Part shown: one piece after another, positions 38,080 through 48,712 of the stretch | How the letters are laid out: every line of letters begins with the position of its first letter | Numbering within the stretch: the stretch's first letter is position 1 | Origin: Micromonospora parathelypteridis | GTDB taxonomy: Bacteria; Actinomycetota; Actinomycetes; Mycobacteriales; Micromonosporaceae | Assembly: GCF_014201145.1 (NCBI RefSeq) | Contig: NZ_JACHDP010000001.1 | Span: 2,046,001-2,110,000, forward strand | Direction of reading: 5' to 3' | DNA: 64,000 nucleotides | The notes under the pieces: generated by a model | Databases searched by the model: none | What the model was told of the DNA's origin: nothing | The model's input: only the letters and a program-made list of their open reading frames with translations | Program-made: the position numbers and the translations under genes

Positions 38080-41000
38080 TTACTCGGTCGGCTCCGACGG
38101 GGGTAGTGGCGAGGTACGGCTACGGGGCAGCCGCAGCACCTCGAACTGGTCCGTGCCCTCCACCAACGCGCCCGACGGGGCGGGTCGTCCGGCCGGCTGT
38201 GCGCTCCCGGCCGTCGCCGGGGCGGGCGCACCGCTCGGGACCGCGACCTGGTTCGGGCCCGTCACCTCGTCGGTCTCCGCCACGGTCTCCGCCGGCTCGC
38301 CGGAGCGCCGCCGGTTGCGTCGATCCCGCAGCGACTCCTTGGTGTGCTCCACCATCGTGTACAGCGTCGGCACCAGGATCAGCGTGAGCAGCGTCGAGCT
38401 GAGCAGACCACCGATCACCACGACCGCCAGCGGCTGCGAGATGAAGCCGCCCTCACCGGTCAACCCGAGCGCCATCGGCAGCAGCGCGAAGATGGTCGCC
38501 ACCGCGGTCATCAGGATGGGGCGCAGCCGCCGCCGTCCACCCTCGACCACCGCTTCCCGGACGTCCATGCCCTTCGCCCGGTACTGGTTGATCAGGTCGA
38601 GCAACACGATCGCGTTCGTCACCACGATGCCGACCAGCATCAGCACACCGATCAACGCCGGTACGCCGAGCGCCGTCCCGGTGATCAGCAGCAGGCCGAT
38701 CGCGCCGGTCGAGGCGAACGGAATGGAGATCAGCAGGATCAGCGCCTGGGTCAGGCTGCGGAACGTGGCCACCATGATCAGGAAGACGATCGCGATCGCC
38801 ACCAGCACCGCCAGGCCCAGGTCGCCGAAGGCATCCGCCTGGTCCGCGCTGACGCCCCCGATCGTGAAGCTCGCACCCGGCACGTTGAGGGCGTCCAACC
38901 GCTTCTGCAGCTCCGCGCTGGTCGCGCCCAGGTTCGAGCCGGTCGCCGCGCCGGTCACCGACACGCTGCGCTCACCGTCGATCCGGCTTACCTGCTGCGG
39001 CCCCTCGCCCTGGGTGACGTCCGCGATGTCGTCCAGCTTGACCGAACCCACCGGCAGCGCCCGCAGCTCGTCCAGCGTCATCGGCGGCTGTGAGCCGAAC
39101 CGCAGCACCACGTTCTGCTGCTGACCGTCGAGCGCGACCTGACCCAGCGGCGCTCCCCGGAACGCCTGCGAGACGAGCTGCCCCACGGCGGCCTCGGTGA
39201 GCCCGGCCCGGCCGGCGGCGACCCGGTCGACCGTCACGTCGACCCGCGGCACCCGCTCGGCCAGGCTCGTGGAGACGTCCTCGACGTCCGGGACGCCAGC
39301 CATCGCCGCTCGGGCTTCCTCGGCGGCCCGGTTCAGCACCTCCGGGTCGCTGGCCTGGACGATCACCTCAAGCTGGCTGGTCGACGCCTCCTGCCCGCCA
39401 CCGAAGCTGATCTCACCCACGCTGGCGCCGAGCTTGTCGAACTCCTTGCGCAGCACCTCACGCATCTGCTTCGCGTCGGTGTCACCGTCGAGCGCCAGGT
39501 TCCAGCTGGCGACGTTGTTGCCGCCGCCGCCCCCGAACGGGTTGTCCCCACTACCCGCGGTCACCTGGTACGTCTCGACGCCCTTGGTGCCCGACAGCAC
39601 CGACTCGGCCTGCTTGGCCGCGGCGTCGGTGGCCGCCAGGCCACTGCCGGCCGGCAGCTCCTGGCTCATGTTGAGGGTGTCCTGGCCAGAGTCGTCCAGG
39701 AAGTTGGTCTCCAGCTTCTGGGACAGGCCGAAGGTCGCGAAGAGCACCAACAGGCCGAGACCCACGGTGATCCACCGGGTCGACCGCTTGCGGGTGGCGA
39801 ACCCGATCACCGGCAGGTAGGCCCGCTGCAACGGGCTGCGCAGCTCCTTCTCCTCCGCAGCGCGCCGCACCGCCTCGTCGTCCACGGTGCCGCCGCGCGG
39901 CTTGAGGAACCAGTACGCCAGCACCGGGATCACGGTCAGCGACACCAGCAGCGAGGCGAGCAGGGCCACCGTCACGGTGATCGCGAACGGCGCGAAGAGC
40001 TGGCCCACGAACCCGCCGACCAGCGCGATCGGCGCGAACACCGCCACGGTGGTGAGGGTGGACGCGGTCACCGCACCGGCCACCTCGCGGACGCCGGTGA
40101 CGATGGCGTGCCGCTTCTCCTCGCCGTACTCGAGATGTCGTTTGATGTTCTCCAACACCACGATCGAGTCGTCGACCACCCGGCCGACCGCGATGGTCAA
40201 CGCGCCGAGGGTGAGCAGGTTGAGCGAGTAGTCACCGATCCACAGGGCGATCAGCGCCACCAGCACGGAGAGCGGGATGGAGACCGCGGTGACCACCGTC
40301 GAGCGCACCGACAGCAGGAAGATCAGGATGACGATGACCGCCATCACCAGGCCGAGCAGGCCCTCGGTGGTCAACGACTCGATCGACTTCTCGACGAACG
40401 GAGCCTGGTCGAAGACCACGGTCAGCTCCGCGCCGGAGGCGTCCTTCAGGTCGGCGAGCCGGTCGCGGATCTCGTGCGAGATCTGCACGGCGTTGCCGTC
40501 CGGCGCGGCGGTGACCGCGATGCCGAGGCTGTCCTTGCCGTTGGTCCGGGTGATCGCGGTGGCAGGGGCGAGCTGCTGCTCGACCGTCGCCACGTCACCG
40601 AGGCGGACGGGTGCCGCGCCCGGGGCGACCACGATGCCGCGCAGGTCCTCCATGGTGGCGATCGGCGTACCGACCTGCACCGGAAGGGCCAGCGCGCCGT
40701 CGTTCACCGCGCCGGCCGGAACCGCCACGCCGTTCGTCTTCAGCGCCGCGCCGATCGCCGTCGGCTGGATCTGCGCCGCGGCCAGCTTCGCCGGGTCCGG
40801 GGTGACCACCACGACGTCGTCGCGGGTGCCGGTCACCTCGACCGTGCGCACCCCCTCGATGCCCTCCAGTTCCGGCACCACCGTCGCGCTCAGCTTCTCA
40901 GCGAGCGCCCGCTCGTCGGCCGTGCCGGCCGCGGCCAGTACCACCGCCGGCAGGTCGTCGGTGCTACCCGCGATGACCTGGGGGTCGACGTTCTCCGGCA

Positions 41001-41358
41001 GCTGGGCGTTGATGCGGCTCAGCGCGGTCTGCATCTTGTTGACCACGTCGTCCAGGTCGGTACCGAACTCGTACGTCACCTGGACGGTGGCCGACCCCTC
41101 GCGGGACGTGGAGGTGACCTTGTCCAACCCCGGGATGCCCTGGAGGGCGTTCTCGATCGGCTCGGTCACCTGCGACTCGACGATCTCGGGGCCGGCACCG
41201 GGGTAGGCGGCCACGATGAACGCGGCCGGGAACTCGAGCGACGGCAGCAGTTGCTGCTTCAGCGACGGCACGGCGAACGCTCCGAACACCGTGGTCACCA
41301 CCGCGATGAGGGCAATCAGCCCTCGGTTGGCGAGGCTGAATCTGGCGAGCAGCGACAT
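38080..41358 (-). CDS. RND-family efflux transporter (AcrB/HAE1-like)
   Basis: A 1092-residue proton-driven pump with the duplicated six-helix layout. Conserved parts are the N-terminal RFSLANRGLIALI helix, the periplasmic-type porter domains (about 35-330 and 560-860) and GRVVDDSIVVLENIKRHLEYG in TM4, which carries the paired Asp of the proton relay. A repeat of the second half gives INQYRAKGMDVREAVVEGGRRRLRPILMTA. No membrane-fusion partner or outer-membrane channel gene is adjacent, as expected in an actinobacterium, so it must work without the tripartite assembly. The C-terminal 70 residues are a charged, Pro-rich cytosolic tail. AGGAG lies upstream of the ATG. Confidence 0.93.
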   Translation of the reverse strand: MSLLARFSLANRGLIALIAVVTTVFGAFAVPSLKQQLLPSLEFPAAFIVAAYPGAGPEIVESQVTEPIENALQGIPGLDKVTSTSREGSATVQVTYEFGTDLDDVVNKMQTALSRINAQLPENVDPQVIAGSTDDLPAVVLAAAGTADERALAEKLSATVVPELEGIEGVRTVEVTGTRDDVVVVTPDPAKLAAAQIQPTAIGAALKTNGVAVPAGAVNDGALALPVQVGTPIATMEDLRGIVVAPGAAPVRLGDVATVEQQLAPATAITRTNGKDSLGIAVTAAPDGNAVQISHEIRDRLADLKDASGAELTVVFDQAPFVEKSIESLTTEGLLGLVMAVIVILIFLLSVRSTVVTAVSIPLSVLVALIALWIGDYSLNLLTLGALTIAVGRVVDDSIVVLENIKRHLEYGEEKRHAIVTGVREVAGAVTASTLTTVAVFAPIALVGGFVGQLFAPFAITVTVALLASLLVSLTVIPVLAYWFLKPRGGTVDDEAVRRAAEEKELRSPLQRAYLPVIGFATRKRSTRWITVGLGLLVLFATFGLSQKLETNFLDDSGQDTLNMSQELPAGSGLAATDAAAKQAESVLSGTKGVETYQVTAGSGDNPFGGGGGNNVASWNLALDGDTDAKQMREVLRKEFDKLGASVGEISFGGGQEASTSQLEVIVQASDPEVLNRAAEEARAAMAGVPDVEDVSTSLAERVPRVDVTVDRVAAGRAGLTEAAVGQLVSQAFRGAPLGQVALDGQQQNVVLRFGSQPPMTLDELRALPVGSVKLDDIADVTQGEGPQQVSRIDGERSVSVTGAATGSNLGATSAELQKRLDALNVPGASFTIGGVSADQADAFGDLGLAVLVAIAIVFLIMVATFRSLTQALILLISIPFASTGAIGLLLITGTALGVPALIGVLMLVGIVVTNAIVLLDLINQYRAKGMDVREAVVEGGRRRLRPILMTAVATIFALLPMALGLTGEGGFISQPLAVVVIGGLLSSTLLTLILVPTLYTMVEHTKESLRDRRNRRRSGEPAETVAETDEVTGPNQVAVPSGAPAPATAGSAQPAGRPAPSGALVEGTDQFEVLRLPRSRTSPLPPSEPTE

Positions 41359-41543
41359 CGGCCTGGCTCACTCCTGAACGAGAATGCGGGCGGGGATACC
41401 CGAAAGTGTGCCGGATCCGATCACTGGAACCCCCGCCGCCCCCACGCCGTCAGGCTGCTCGCGCGCTCCCCGCCGGTACCACCGGTCGCCACCGTGTGTT
41501 GAGCGTCACGCGGCCCCGGCCCGCACGAGCGGCGGTGACGCGC

Positions 41544-42593
41544 TCAGGCGAGGTCGAGGGCGCGGGCGGCGGCCATCGGGTCGTTCGCGATGGTCAACGG
41601 CGCCGGCGCGGTGGAGATCGCCCATTCCGGGTCCTTCAACCCGTGACCGGTCACCGTGCAGACCACCGTCGATCCGGGCGGCACCGCACCCGCCGCGGCC
41701 TGCTGAAGCAGACCAGCCACGCTGGCCGCGCTGCCCAACTCGACGAAGACCCCCACCTCGCGGGCGAGCAGTCGGTACGCGGAGAGGATCTCCCGGTCGG
41801 TCACGGCGGCGATGAGGCCACCGGAGGCGTCCCGAGCGTCCAACGCCTTGGTCCAGCTCGCCGGGTTGCCGATCCTGATCGCGGTGGCGATGGTCGACGG
41901 CTCCGGCACCACCTGCCCGGTCACGATCGGCGCCGCCCCGGCAGCCTGGAAGCCGTACATCTTGGGGGCCCGGGTGGTGGCGCCGGCGGCCTGCTCCTCC
42001 GCGTACCCCATCCAGTAGGCGGAGATGTTGCCGGCGTTGCCGACCGGCAGGCAGTGGATGTCGGGCGCGTCACCGAGCGCCTCGACGATCTCGAAGGCGG
42101 CGGTCTTCTGGCCGTGCAGCCGGTCGATGTTGACCGAGTTGACCAACGCGACCGGGTGGTCCTGAGCCAGCTTCGCGGCGAGCGACAGGCAGTCGTCGAA
42201 GTTGCCGTTCACCTGGAGCAGCTTCGCGCCGTGCACCAGCGCCTGGGCCAGCTTGCCCAATGCGATCTTGCCTTGCGGCACCAGCACCGCGCAGGTCAAC
42301 CCGGCCCGAGCCGCGTACGCCGCGGCGGAGGCGCTGGTGTTGCCGGTGGAGGCGCAGATGATGGCCTTGTTGCCGGCCTCGACCGCCTTGGACACCGCGA
42401 GGGTCATCCCCCGGTCCTTGAACGAGCCGGTCGGGTTGGCGCCCTCCACCTTGAGGTGCACGTCGCACCCGATCCGGGCGGACAGCACCGGCGCGGGCAA
42501 CAGCGGAGTGTTCCCCTCGTGCAGGGTGATGACCGGCGTGGCCGCGGTGACCGGCAGCCGATCCCGGTACGCCTCGATCAGACCCCGCCACAT
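41544..42593 (-). CDS. thrC: Threonine synthase
   Basis: PLP enzyme converting O-phosphohomoserine to threonine. The 349-residue protein has the PLP lysine motif [12 protein letters not shown], the [17 protein letters not shown] loop and the glycine-rich [12 protein letters not shown] phosphate cradle. It is of the short, plant-like form. GAGGAG precedes the ATG. It lies downstream of hom with a 138-base gap (42594-42731), which may hold a separate promoter. An RND pump gene follows instead of thrB. Confidence 0.96.
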   Translation of the reverse strand: MWRGLIEAYRDRLPVTAATPVITLHEGNTPLLPAPVLSARIGCDVHLKVEGANPTGSFKDRGMTLAVSKAVEAGNKAIICASTGNTSASAAAYAARAGLTCAVLVPQGKIALGKLAQALVHGAKLLQVNGNFDDCLSLAAKLAQDHPVALVNSVNIDRLHGQKTAAFEIVEALGDAPDIHCLPVGNAGNISAYWMGYAEEQAAGATTRAPKMYGFQAAGAAPIVTGQVVPEPSTIATAIRIGNPASWTKALDARDASGGLIAAVTDREILSAYRLLAREVGVFVELGSAASVAGLLQQAAAGAVPPGSTVVCTVTGHGLKDPEWAISTAPAPLTIANDPMAAARALDLA

Positions 42594-42731
42594 GTCGTTC
42601 TCCTCGCCTCTACCGCCGCGCCGACCCGAGCATCAGACCACCTTGGACCAGCCTGCGGGAGCGGTCGATGGCACACCCCGGGTTACCCACCTGGCGGGAC
42701 GCGCGAGCCGTCCCACCGATGGTTCAACGAC

Positions 42732-44054
42732 TCAGGCGCCGCCTTCGACCCGCAGCACACTGGTCACCGACCGGACAATGTCCAGACCGCGCAGCTCGCC
42801 AACGGTCGCGGCGAGCGCGGCGTCCGGTGCCACATGGGTGACGATGACCAGCTCGGCGTCGCCGTCACGACCGGGCGACCCACTCGCCGAACCCTGCCGC
42901 ACGGTCGCGATCGAGACGTCGTGCCGGGCGAACACGCTCGCCACCGAGGCGAGCACACCTGGGCGGTCGGCCACGTCGAGGCTGACGTGGTAGCGGGTCA
43001 ACGCCTCGCCCATCGGCCGGACCGACAGGTCCGCGTACGCGCTCTCGCTGGCCGCGCGGACCCCGGCGAGCCGGTTGCGCGACACCGCGACGACGTCGCC
43101 GAGCACGGCGCTGGCGGTCGGCGCGCCCCCGGCGCCCCGACCGTAGAACATCAGCTGCCCGGCCGCGTCCGCCTCCACGAAGACCGCGTTGAACGCGTCG
43201 CCGACGCTGGCCAGCGGGTGGCTGCGCGGGATCATCGCCGGGTGCACCCGGACGCTGACCGTCTCCCGGCCGGTGGGGTCGACGCCCCGGGCCGCGATGC
43301 AGAGCAGCTTGATGGTGCAGCCCATCGCCTGCGCGCTGGCCACGTCCGCGGCGGTCACCTCGGTGATGCCCTCGCGGTGCACGTCGGCGGCGCCGACCCG
43401 GGTGTGGAACGCCAGCGAGGCGAGGATCGCCGCCTTCGCCGCCGCGTCGAAGCCCTCGACGTCGGCGGTCGGGTCGGCCTCCGCGTAGCCCAGAGCGGTG
43501 GCCTCTTCGAGGGCCTCGGCGAAACCGGCGCCGGTCGCGTCCATCGCGGAGAGGATGAAGTTGGTGGTGCCGTTGACGATGCCGGTGACCCGGTTGATCC
43601 GGTCCCCGTGCAGCGACTCGCGCAGCGGGCGCAGCAGCGGGATGGCCCCGGCCACGGACGCCTCGTAGTAGAGGTCGCCGCCGCCCTCGGCCGCCGCCTC
43701 GTGCAGGGCCACGCCGTCCTCGGCGAGCAGCGCCTTGTTGGCGGTCACCACGCTCTTGCCGGCGCGCAACGCCTCGACCAGCCAGCCGCGGGCCGGCTCG
43801 ATGCCGCCGACCACCTCGATCACGACGTCCACGTCGTCCCGCTTGATCAGGCCGAGCGCGTCGGTGGTGAACAGGGACTCGTCGACCGGCAGGTCACCCC
43901 GGTCGCGGCCGAGCCGACGGACGGCGATGCCGGCGATCTCCAACGGAGCGCCGATCCGCGCGGCCAGGTCGGCCGACTGCTCGTGCAGCAGTCGGACCAC
44001 CTCCTGGCCGACCGTGCCACAGCCGAGCAGCGCCAAGCGCACAGGTGACGTCAT
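42732..44054 (-). CDS. hom: Homoserine dehydrogenase
   Basis: Reduces aspartate semialdehyde to homoserine, the branch toward threonine and methionine. The 440-residue protein has an N-terminal Rossmann loop (LLGCGTVGQEV), the catalytic domain (NGTTNFILSAM, YYEASVAGAIPLL) and a C-terminal ACT domain (about 355-435, YHVSLDVADRPGVLASVASVF), which suggests feedback inhibition by threonine. Its ATG overlaps the lysA stop by four bases (ATGA). Confidence 0.96.
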   Translation of the reverse strand: MTSPVRLALLGCGTVGQEVVRLLHEQSADLAARIGAPLEIAGIAVRRLGRDRGDLPVDESLFTTDALGLIKRDDVDVVIEVVGGIEPARGWLVEALRAGKSVVTANKALLAEDGVALHEAAAEGGGDLYYEASVAGAIPLLRPLRESLHGDRINRVTGIVNGTTNFILSAMDATGAGFAEALEEATALGYAEADPTADVEGFDAAAKAAILASLAFHTRVGAADVHREGITEVTAADVASAQAMGCTIKLLCIAARGVDPTGRETVSVRVHPAMIPRSHPLASVGDAFNAVFVEADAAGQLMFYGRGAGGAPTASAVLGDVVAVSRNRLAGVRAASESAYADLSVRPMGEALTRYHVSLDVADRPGVLASVASVFARHDVSIATVRQGSASGSPGRDGDAELVIVTHVAPDAALAATVGELRGLDIVRSVTSVLRVEGGA

Positions 44055-45436
44055 CCAACATCCAATGCGAGCAGGTCCTCTTCGGTCTCCCGCCGGACGA
44101 TCAGGCGCGCCTGGCCGTCGCGCACCGCGATCACCGGTGGCCGGGGCACATGGTTGTAGTTGCTGGCCATGCTCCGGCAGTACGCACCGGTGCCGGGCAC
44201 GGCGACAAGATCTCCGGGCTGCACGTCGGCGGGCAGGAATTCATCCTTCACCACGATGTCCCCGGACTCACAGTGCTTTCCCACCACGCGGGCGAGCATC
44301 GGCTCCGCGCCCGAGGCCCGGGAGGCCACCGTCGCCGAGTAGGACGCGTCGTACAGGGCGGTGCGGATGTTGTCGCTCATCCCGCCGTCGACACTGACGT
44401 ACGTCCGGAGGCCGTCGAGGTTCTTGACCGTGCCGACCTCGTAGAGGGTGAACACGGACGGGCCGACGATGGCCCGCCCCGGCTCGATCGACAGGTGCGG
44501 CACGGCCAGGTTCTCCGCCGCGCACTCCGAGTCGACGATCTTGCGCAGCCGCTTGGCCAGGTCCTGCGGTGTGGCCGGGTCGTCCTGGGTGGTGTACGCG
44601 ATGCCGAAGCCGCCGCCCAGGTCCAGCTCGGGCAACTCCACCCCGCGCGCGTCGCGGATCTGCGACTGCAGGGCGAGCACCCGACGGGCCGAGACCTCGA
44701 AGCCGCTGGCGTCGAAGATCTGCGAGCCGATGTGCGAGTGCAGACCGCGCAGCTCCAGCACACCCTCGTCGAGGATCTTGAACGCGGCGTTCGCGGCGGC
44801 ACCGCCGGCCAGCGAGAAGCCGAACTTCTGGTCCTCGTGGGCGGTGGCGATGAACTCGTGGGTGTGCGCCTCGACGCCGACGGTGACCCGGACCAGCACC
44901 CGGGGGCGAACCCCGCGCTCGCGGGCCAGCGCGGTGAGCCGGTCGATCTCGGTGAACGAGTCGACGATGATCCGACCGACCCCGGCGTCCAGCGCCCGGC
45001 TCAACTCGGCGGCCGACTTGTTGTTGCCGTGGAAACCGATCCGCTCCGGCGGCATCCCGGCCGAGAGCGCGGTGGCCAGCTCACCTCCGGTGCAGACGTC
45101 CAGGTGCAGCCCCTCCTCGGCGATCATCCGGACCACCGCGCGGCAGAGGAACGCCTTGCCGGCGTAGTAGACGTCCTCGGTCGGGAAGGCCGCCCGGAAG
45201 TCGCGGCAGCGCGAGCGCAGGTCGGCCTCGTCGAGGACGTACACCGGGGTGCCGAACTCGGCCGCGATGTCACGGACGCTCAGGCCCGCGACGGCCAGCG
45301 CGCCGTCCGCGCCACGCGTCACCGACCGCGGCCACAGCGTCGGCAGCAGGGCGTTGACGTCCTCCGGGGTATGCAGCCAGGCCGGCCCCCGGTTGCTGAT
45401 GTCCGCGTGCAGCGCACCAGCCTCATGAGCCCTCAT
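44051..45436 (-). CDS. lysA: Diaminopimelate decarboxylase
   Basis: Last step of lysine synthesis: meso-diaminopimelate to lysine. The 461-residue fold-type III PLP enzyme has the PLP lysine in YYAGKAFLC (about Lys94), HSHIGSQIFD, GGGFGIAY, EPGRAIVG and the catalytic CESGD. GAGGATG precedes the ATG. It starts one base after the argS stop and overlaps hom, so argS-lysA-hom form a tight operon. This links arginyl-tRNA supply with lysine and threonine synthesis, as in corynebacteria. Confidence 0.96.
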   Translation of the reverse strand: MRAHEAGALHADISNRGPAWLHTPEDVNALLPTLWPRSVTRGADGALAVAGLSVRDIAAEFGTPVYVLDEADLRSRCRDFRAAFPTEDVYYAGKAFLCRAVVRMIAEEGLHLDVCTGGELATALSAGMPPERIGFHGNNKSAAELSRALDAGVGRIIVDSFTEIDRLTALARERGVRPRVLVRVTVGVEAHTHEFIATAHEDQKFGFSLAGGAAANAAFKILDEGVLELRGLHSHIGSQIFDASGFEVSARRVLALQSQIRDARGVELPELDLGGGFGIAYTTQDDPATPQDLAKRLRKIVDSECAAENLAVPHLSIEPGRAIVGPSVFTLYEVGTVKNLDGLRTYVSVDGGMSDNIRTALYDASYSATVASRASGAEPMLARVVGKHCESGDIVVKDEFLPADVQPGDLVAVPGTGAYCRSMASNYNHVPRPPVIAVRDGQARLIVRRETEEDLLALDVG

Positions 45437-45437
45437 G

Positions 45438-47105
45438 TCACATCCTCTCGGGTGCGGAGACGCCGAGCAGGTGCAGACCGTTGGCGATCACCGTGCGGGT
45501 GGCGTTGTTGAGCCAGAGCCGGGCGCGGTGCAGGTCGGTGACCTCTTCGTCGCCCAACGGCAGCACTCGGCAGTTGTCGTAGAACCGGTGGTAGGAGGCC
45601 GCGACGCTCTCCTCCAGGTAGCGGGCCACCCGGTGCGGCTCACGCAGCTCGGCCGCGGTCGCCACCACCGCCGGGAACTCGGCGAGCGCCTTGAGCAGCT
45701 CGTTCTCCTTCTCGTGGTCGAGCAGATCGGGGCGGAACGCGTCAGCGGCGCCCGGCACCAGCCCCACCTCGGCGGCGTTGCGGGCGACACCCGCCGTCCG
45801 TGCGGCGACGTACTGCACGTAGTAGACCGGGTTGTCGCGGGTCGCCCGGGTCCACAGCTCGATGTCGATGTCGATCGGGGAGTCGCTGGAGTAGCGGGCC
45901 AGCGCGTACCGGGAGGCGTCCACCCCGATCGCGTCGACCAGGTCCTCCAGGGTGATCACGGTGCCGGCCCGCTTGCTCATCCGCATCGGGGCGCCGTCGC
46001 GCAGCAGGTTGACCAGCTGCCCGATGAGGATCTCCAGGTTGCGCTCCGGGTCGTCGCCGAAGCAGGCGGCCATCGCCTTCATCCGGCCGATGTAGCCGTG
46101 GTGGTCGGCGCCCAGCATGATCACGACCCGCTCGAAGCCGCGCTCCCGCTTGTCCAGGTAGTAGGCGCAGTCCGCGGCGAAGTACGTCCACTCGCCGTTG
46201 GACTTGCGCAGCACCCGGTCCTTGTCGTCGCCGAAGTCGGTGGTGCGCAGCCAGGTGGCGCCCTCGGACTCGTAGAGGTGACCCTGCTCGCGCAGCCGGT
46301 TCAGCGCCAGGTCCAACTCGCCCCGGTCGTGCAGGTCCTTCTCGTTGAAGTAGGTGTCGAACTCCACCCCGAAGTCGCGCAGCGAGGAGCGGATCTCGTC
46401 GAACATCAGCGCGACGCCCTCGACCCGGAAGACCTCCTGGGCGGCGGCGTCGTCGAGAGACCGCACCTCCGGCCGGCGGGACTGCACCTCGGTGGCGATC
46501 TCGGCGATGTACGCCCCGCCGTAGCCGTCCTCCGGCGCCGGCTCACCCTTGGCGGCGGCGAGCAGCGATTGGGCAAACCGGTCGATCTGTGAACCGGCGT
46601 CGTTGAAGTAGTACTCCGTGCCGACGTCGGCGCCGGTGGCACGCAGCAGCCGGCTCAGCGCGTCGCCGACGGCCGCCCAGCGGACCCCGCCGATGTGCAC
46701 GGGGCCGGTCGGGTTGGCGGAGACGAACTCCAGGTTGATCCTCTCGCCGGCGAGCCGGTCGCTGCGGCCGTACTCCGCGCCGGCCTCGACGATCACCCGG
46801 GCGAGCTGACCGGCGGCGGCCGCGTCGAGCCGGATGTTCAGGAAGCCCGGGCCGGCGATTTCTACCGATTTGATACCCGGTGCCCGGCCCAGCTCGTCGG
46901 ACAGGGCGGCGGCCAGTTCCCGGGGCGGCACGCCCACCTTCTTGCTCAACTGCAGAGCGAGCGTCGAGGCGTAGTCGCCATGCTCGGGGTTGCGCGGTCG
47001 CTCCACCACCGTGCTCGCCGGCAGCGCGGCGCGGTCGAGCCCACGCTGCTCGAAGACGGCGTGGGCGGCGGCAAGGACGACCGAGGCTAGTTCTGCAGGA
47101 GTCAC
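45438..47105 (-). CDS. argS: Arginyl-tRNA synthetase
   Basis: Charges tRNA-Arg. The 555-residue class I synthetase has the HIGH equivalent (PTGPVHIGG), the KMSKS equivalent MSKR ([12 protein letters not shown]), an N-terminal Add1 domain ([13 protein letters not shown]) and the DALR anticodon-binding C-terminus ([20 protein letters not shown]). Length is normal. The GTG start has no Shine-Dalgarno; a possible -10 (TAACAT) lies just upstream at about 47112-47117, so a leaderless transcript is plausible. First gene of the argS-lysA-hom operon. Confidence 0.96.
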   Translation of the reverse strand: MTPAELASVVLAAAHAVFEQRGLDRAALPASTVVERPRNPEHGDYASTLALQLSKKVGVPPRELAAALSDELGRAPGIKSVEIAGPGFLNIRLDAAAAGQLARVIVEAGAEYGRSDRLAGERINLEFVSANPTGPVHIGGVRWAAVGDALSRLLRATGADVGTEYYFNDAGSQIDRFAQSLLAAAKGEPAPEDGYGGAYIAEIATEVQSRRPEVRSLDDAAAQEVFRVEGVALMFDEIRSSLRDFGVEFDTYFNEKDLHDRGELDLALNRLREQGHLYESEGATWLRTTDFGDDKDRVLRKSNGEWTYFAADCAYYLDKRERGFERVVIMLGADHHGYIGRMKAMAACFGDDPERNLEILIGQLVNLLRDGAPMRMSKRAGTVITLEDLVDAIGVDASRYALARYSSDSPIDIDIELWTRATRDNPVYYVQYVAARTAGVARNAAEVGLVPGAADAFRPDLLDHEKENELLKALAEFPAVVATAAELREPHRVARYLEESVAASYHRFYDNCRVLPLGDEEVTDLHRARLWLNNATRTVIANGLHLLGVSAPERM

Positions 47106-47202
47106 CCAACCATGTTATCGGGGGTAGACTCGGGCACTCGGCGGCTCCCCTGCGCGTCATCCGGCCCGCCACTCCCCTGACCGACCGACTTGACGAGGCA
47201 CG

Positions 47203-48015
47203 ATGAGCATCAGCACCCCGGGTGGCCCTGAGCGCCGCCCGACCGTGGTCAGCACCGGCAAGAAGCCGGCCGCGGGCCGGCCGGCGTCCGGCGCCAAGGC
47301 CGGTTCCGGCAAGCCGACGGGCAAGCCGGCGGGCTCCCCCCGGGCCGGTGGCAAGGGCCCGCGCAAGCCGGTCACCCCGGTCAAGGTGAGCCAGGGTCGG
47401 GCCTGGGGCCCGATCGCGCTCTTCGTCGCGGTGGGCGTGCTCGCGGCCGGGATCATCGGTTACGGCGCGTGGGCGTCGTTCCAGGGCGCGAAGCCGTGGG
47501 ACAAGCGGGCCAACGCCATCGACGGCATCGCCAACATCCGCAAGTCCGACCCGGACAGCCTGAAGTACGAGTCGCACAAGTCGGGCCCGCTGACCTGGAA
47601 CTACTCGCCGCCGGTGGGTGGGGTGCACAACGCCGCCTGGCAGAACTGCATGGGCGACGTCTACGACGCCCCGATCGCCAACGAGCACGCGGTGCACAGC
47701 CTGGAGCACGGCGCCGTCTGGGTCACCTACCGGCCGGACCTGCCGAAGGACCAGGTCGACAAGCTCGCCGGCAAGGTGCGCGGCGTCGAGAAGACGCTGA
47801 TGAGCCCGTACGAGGGCCTGGACAAGCCGATCTCGCTCCAGGCCTGGGGCTACCAGCTCAAGGTCGACAACGCCGACGACTCGCGGATCGACGAGTTCAT
47901 CAAGGACCTGCGGGTGAACGCCTCCGTCGAGGGCCCGACGGCGCTGTGCAACACGGGCATCACCGCCACCGGCACCACGCCGCGTGAGCTTCAGCAGCAG
48001 CCGCCCACCCAGTAA
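47203..48015 (+). CDS. DUF3105 membrane-anchored protein
   Basis: A 270-residue protein. The N-terminus (1-65) is a Gly/Pro/Lys-rich cytosolic tail, followed by one TM helix (about 68-90) and an extracytoplasmic DUF3105 domain. The domain signature is clear: VGGVHNAAWQNCMGDVYDAPIANEHAVHSLEHGAVWVTY, with His and Cys residues that could bind metal. The function is unknown. GAGG precedes the ATG. It lies 8 bases from the DUF305 gene, so they form an operon, divergent from argS. Confidence 0.88.
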   Translation: MSISTPGGPERRPTVVSTGKKPAAGRPASGAKAGSGKPTGKPAGSPRAGGKGPRKPVTPVKVSQGRAWGPIALFVAVGVLAAGIIGYGAWASFQGAKPWDKRANAIDGIANIRKSDPDSLKYESHKSGPLTWNYSPPVGGVHNAAWQNCMGDVYDAPIANEHAVHSLEHGAVWVTYRPDLPKDQVDKLAGKVRGVEKTLMSPYEGLDKPISLQAWGYQLKVDNADDSRIDEFIKDLRVNASVEGPTALCNTGITATGTTPRELQQQPPTQ

Positions 48016-48023
48016 GGACCGAA

Positions 48024-48692
48024 ATGACTGCTCCCGCCACCACCGACAGCGATTACGACGAGGTCCAGGCCGCCCCGGAAGAGGGCGGCCGGGCCCCGGC
48101 GCGACGCTACGGCGTGCTGGCGCTCGCCATCATGGTGGTGGTGGGGCTGCTCCTCGGGTACGCCGGCGGTCTGCTCACCCCACGGCTCACCCGACCCGGG
48201 GACGCGTCGGTCGAGGCGGGCTTCGCGCGGGACATGACGACCCACCACGCCCAAGCGGTGGAGATGAGCCTGCTCGCGTACCGGTCCGCGACGCTTCCCG
48301 AGGTGCGGCAGATCGCCGTCGACATCGCCACCGGGCAGCAGGGCGAGATCGGGGCCATGCAGACCTGGCTGCGCGAATGGGACCTGAGCCCGACCGGGTC
48401 GCAGCCGCCGATGTCGTGGATGTCCGACGGAGCCACCGTCAAGGACGGGCTGATGCCGGGGATGGCCACGCCGCAGCAGATGGCCGCCCTGCGCGACGCT
48501 CAGGGCATCGAGGTCGACCGGCAGTTCCTGACCTTGATGTACAACCACCACCTGGGCGGCATCCACATGATCGACGCGGCGCTCGGCGAGACCGACAACG
48601 CCGAGGTGCTGCGGGTGGCACAGGTCATGAAGTCCACCCAGCAGACCGAACTGAACAACCTCAAGCAGCTCCAGGCCCAGGCCAAGGGCTGA
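48024..48692 (+). CDS. DUF305 membrane-anchored protein
   Basis: A 222-residue protein with a TM helix (about 29-50) and an extracytoplasmic DUF305 domain, a ferritin-like four-helix bundle. The paired signature motifs are DMTTHHAQAVEMS and LMYNHHLGGIHMID, rich in His and Met and likely to bind copper or another metal. AAGGA lies before the ATG. It is co-transcribed with the DUF3105 gene; a hairpin follows. Metal handling is inferred, not shown. Confidence 0.88.
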   Translation: MTAPATTDSDYDEVQAAPEEGGRAPARRYGVLALAIMVVVGLLLGYAGGLLTPRLTRPGDASVEAGFARDMTTHHAQAVEMSLLAYRSATLPEVRQIAVDIATGQQGEIGAMQTWLREWDLSPTGSQPPMSWMSDGATVKDGLMPGMATPQQMAALRDAQGIEVDRQFLTLMYNHHLGGIHMIDAALGETDNAEVLRVAQVMKSTQQTELNNLKQLQAQAKG

Positions 48693-48712
48693 TCGACCGG
48701 ACGGGCAAACCC

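Noticed and set aside
38080..41358. Tripartite RND system
   Set aside because: No membrane-fusion or outer-membrane partner gene is adjacent; the transporter stands alone.
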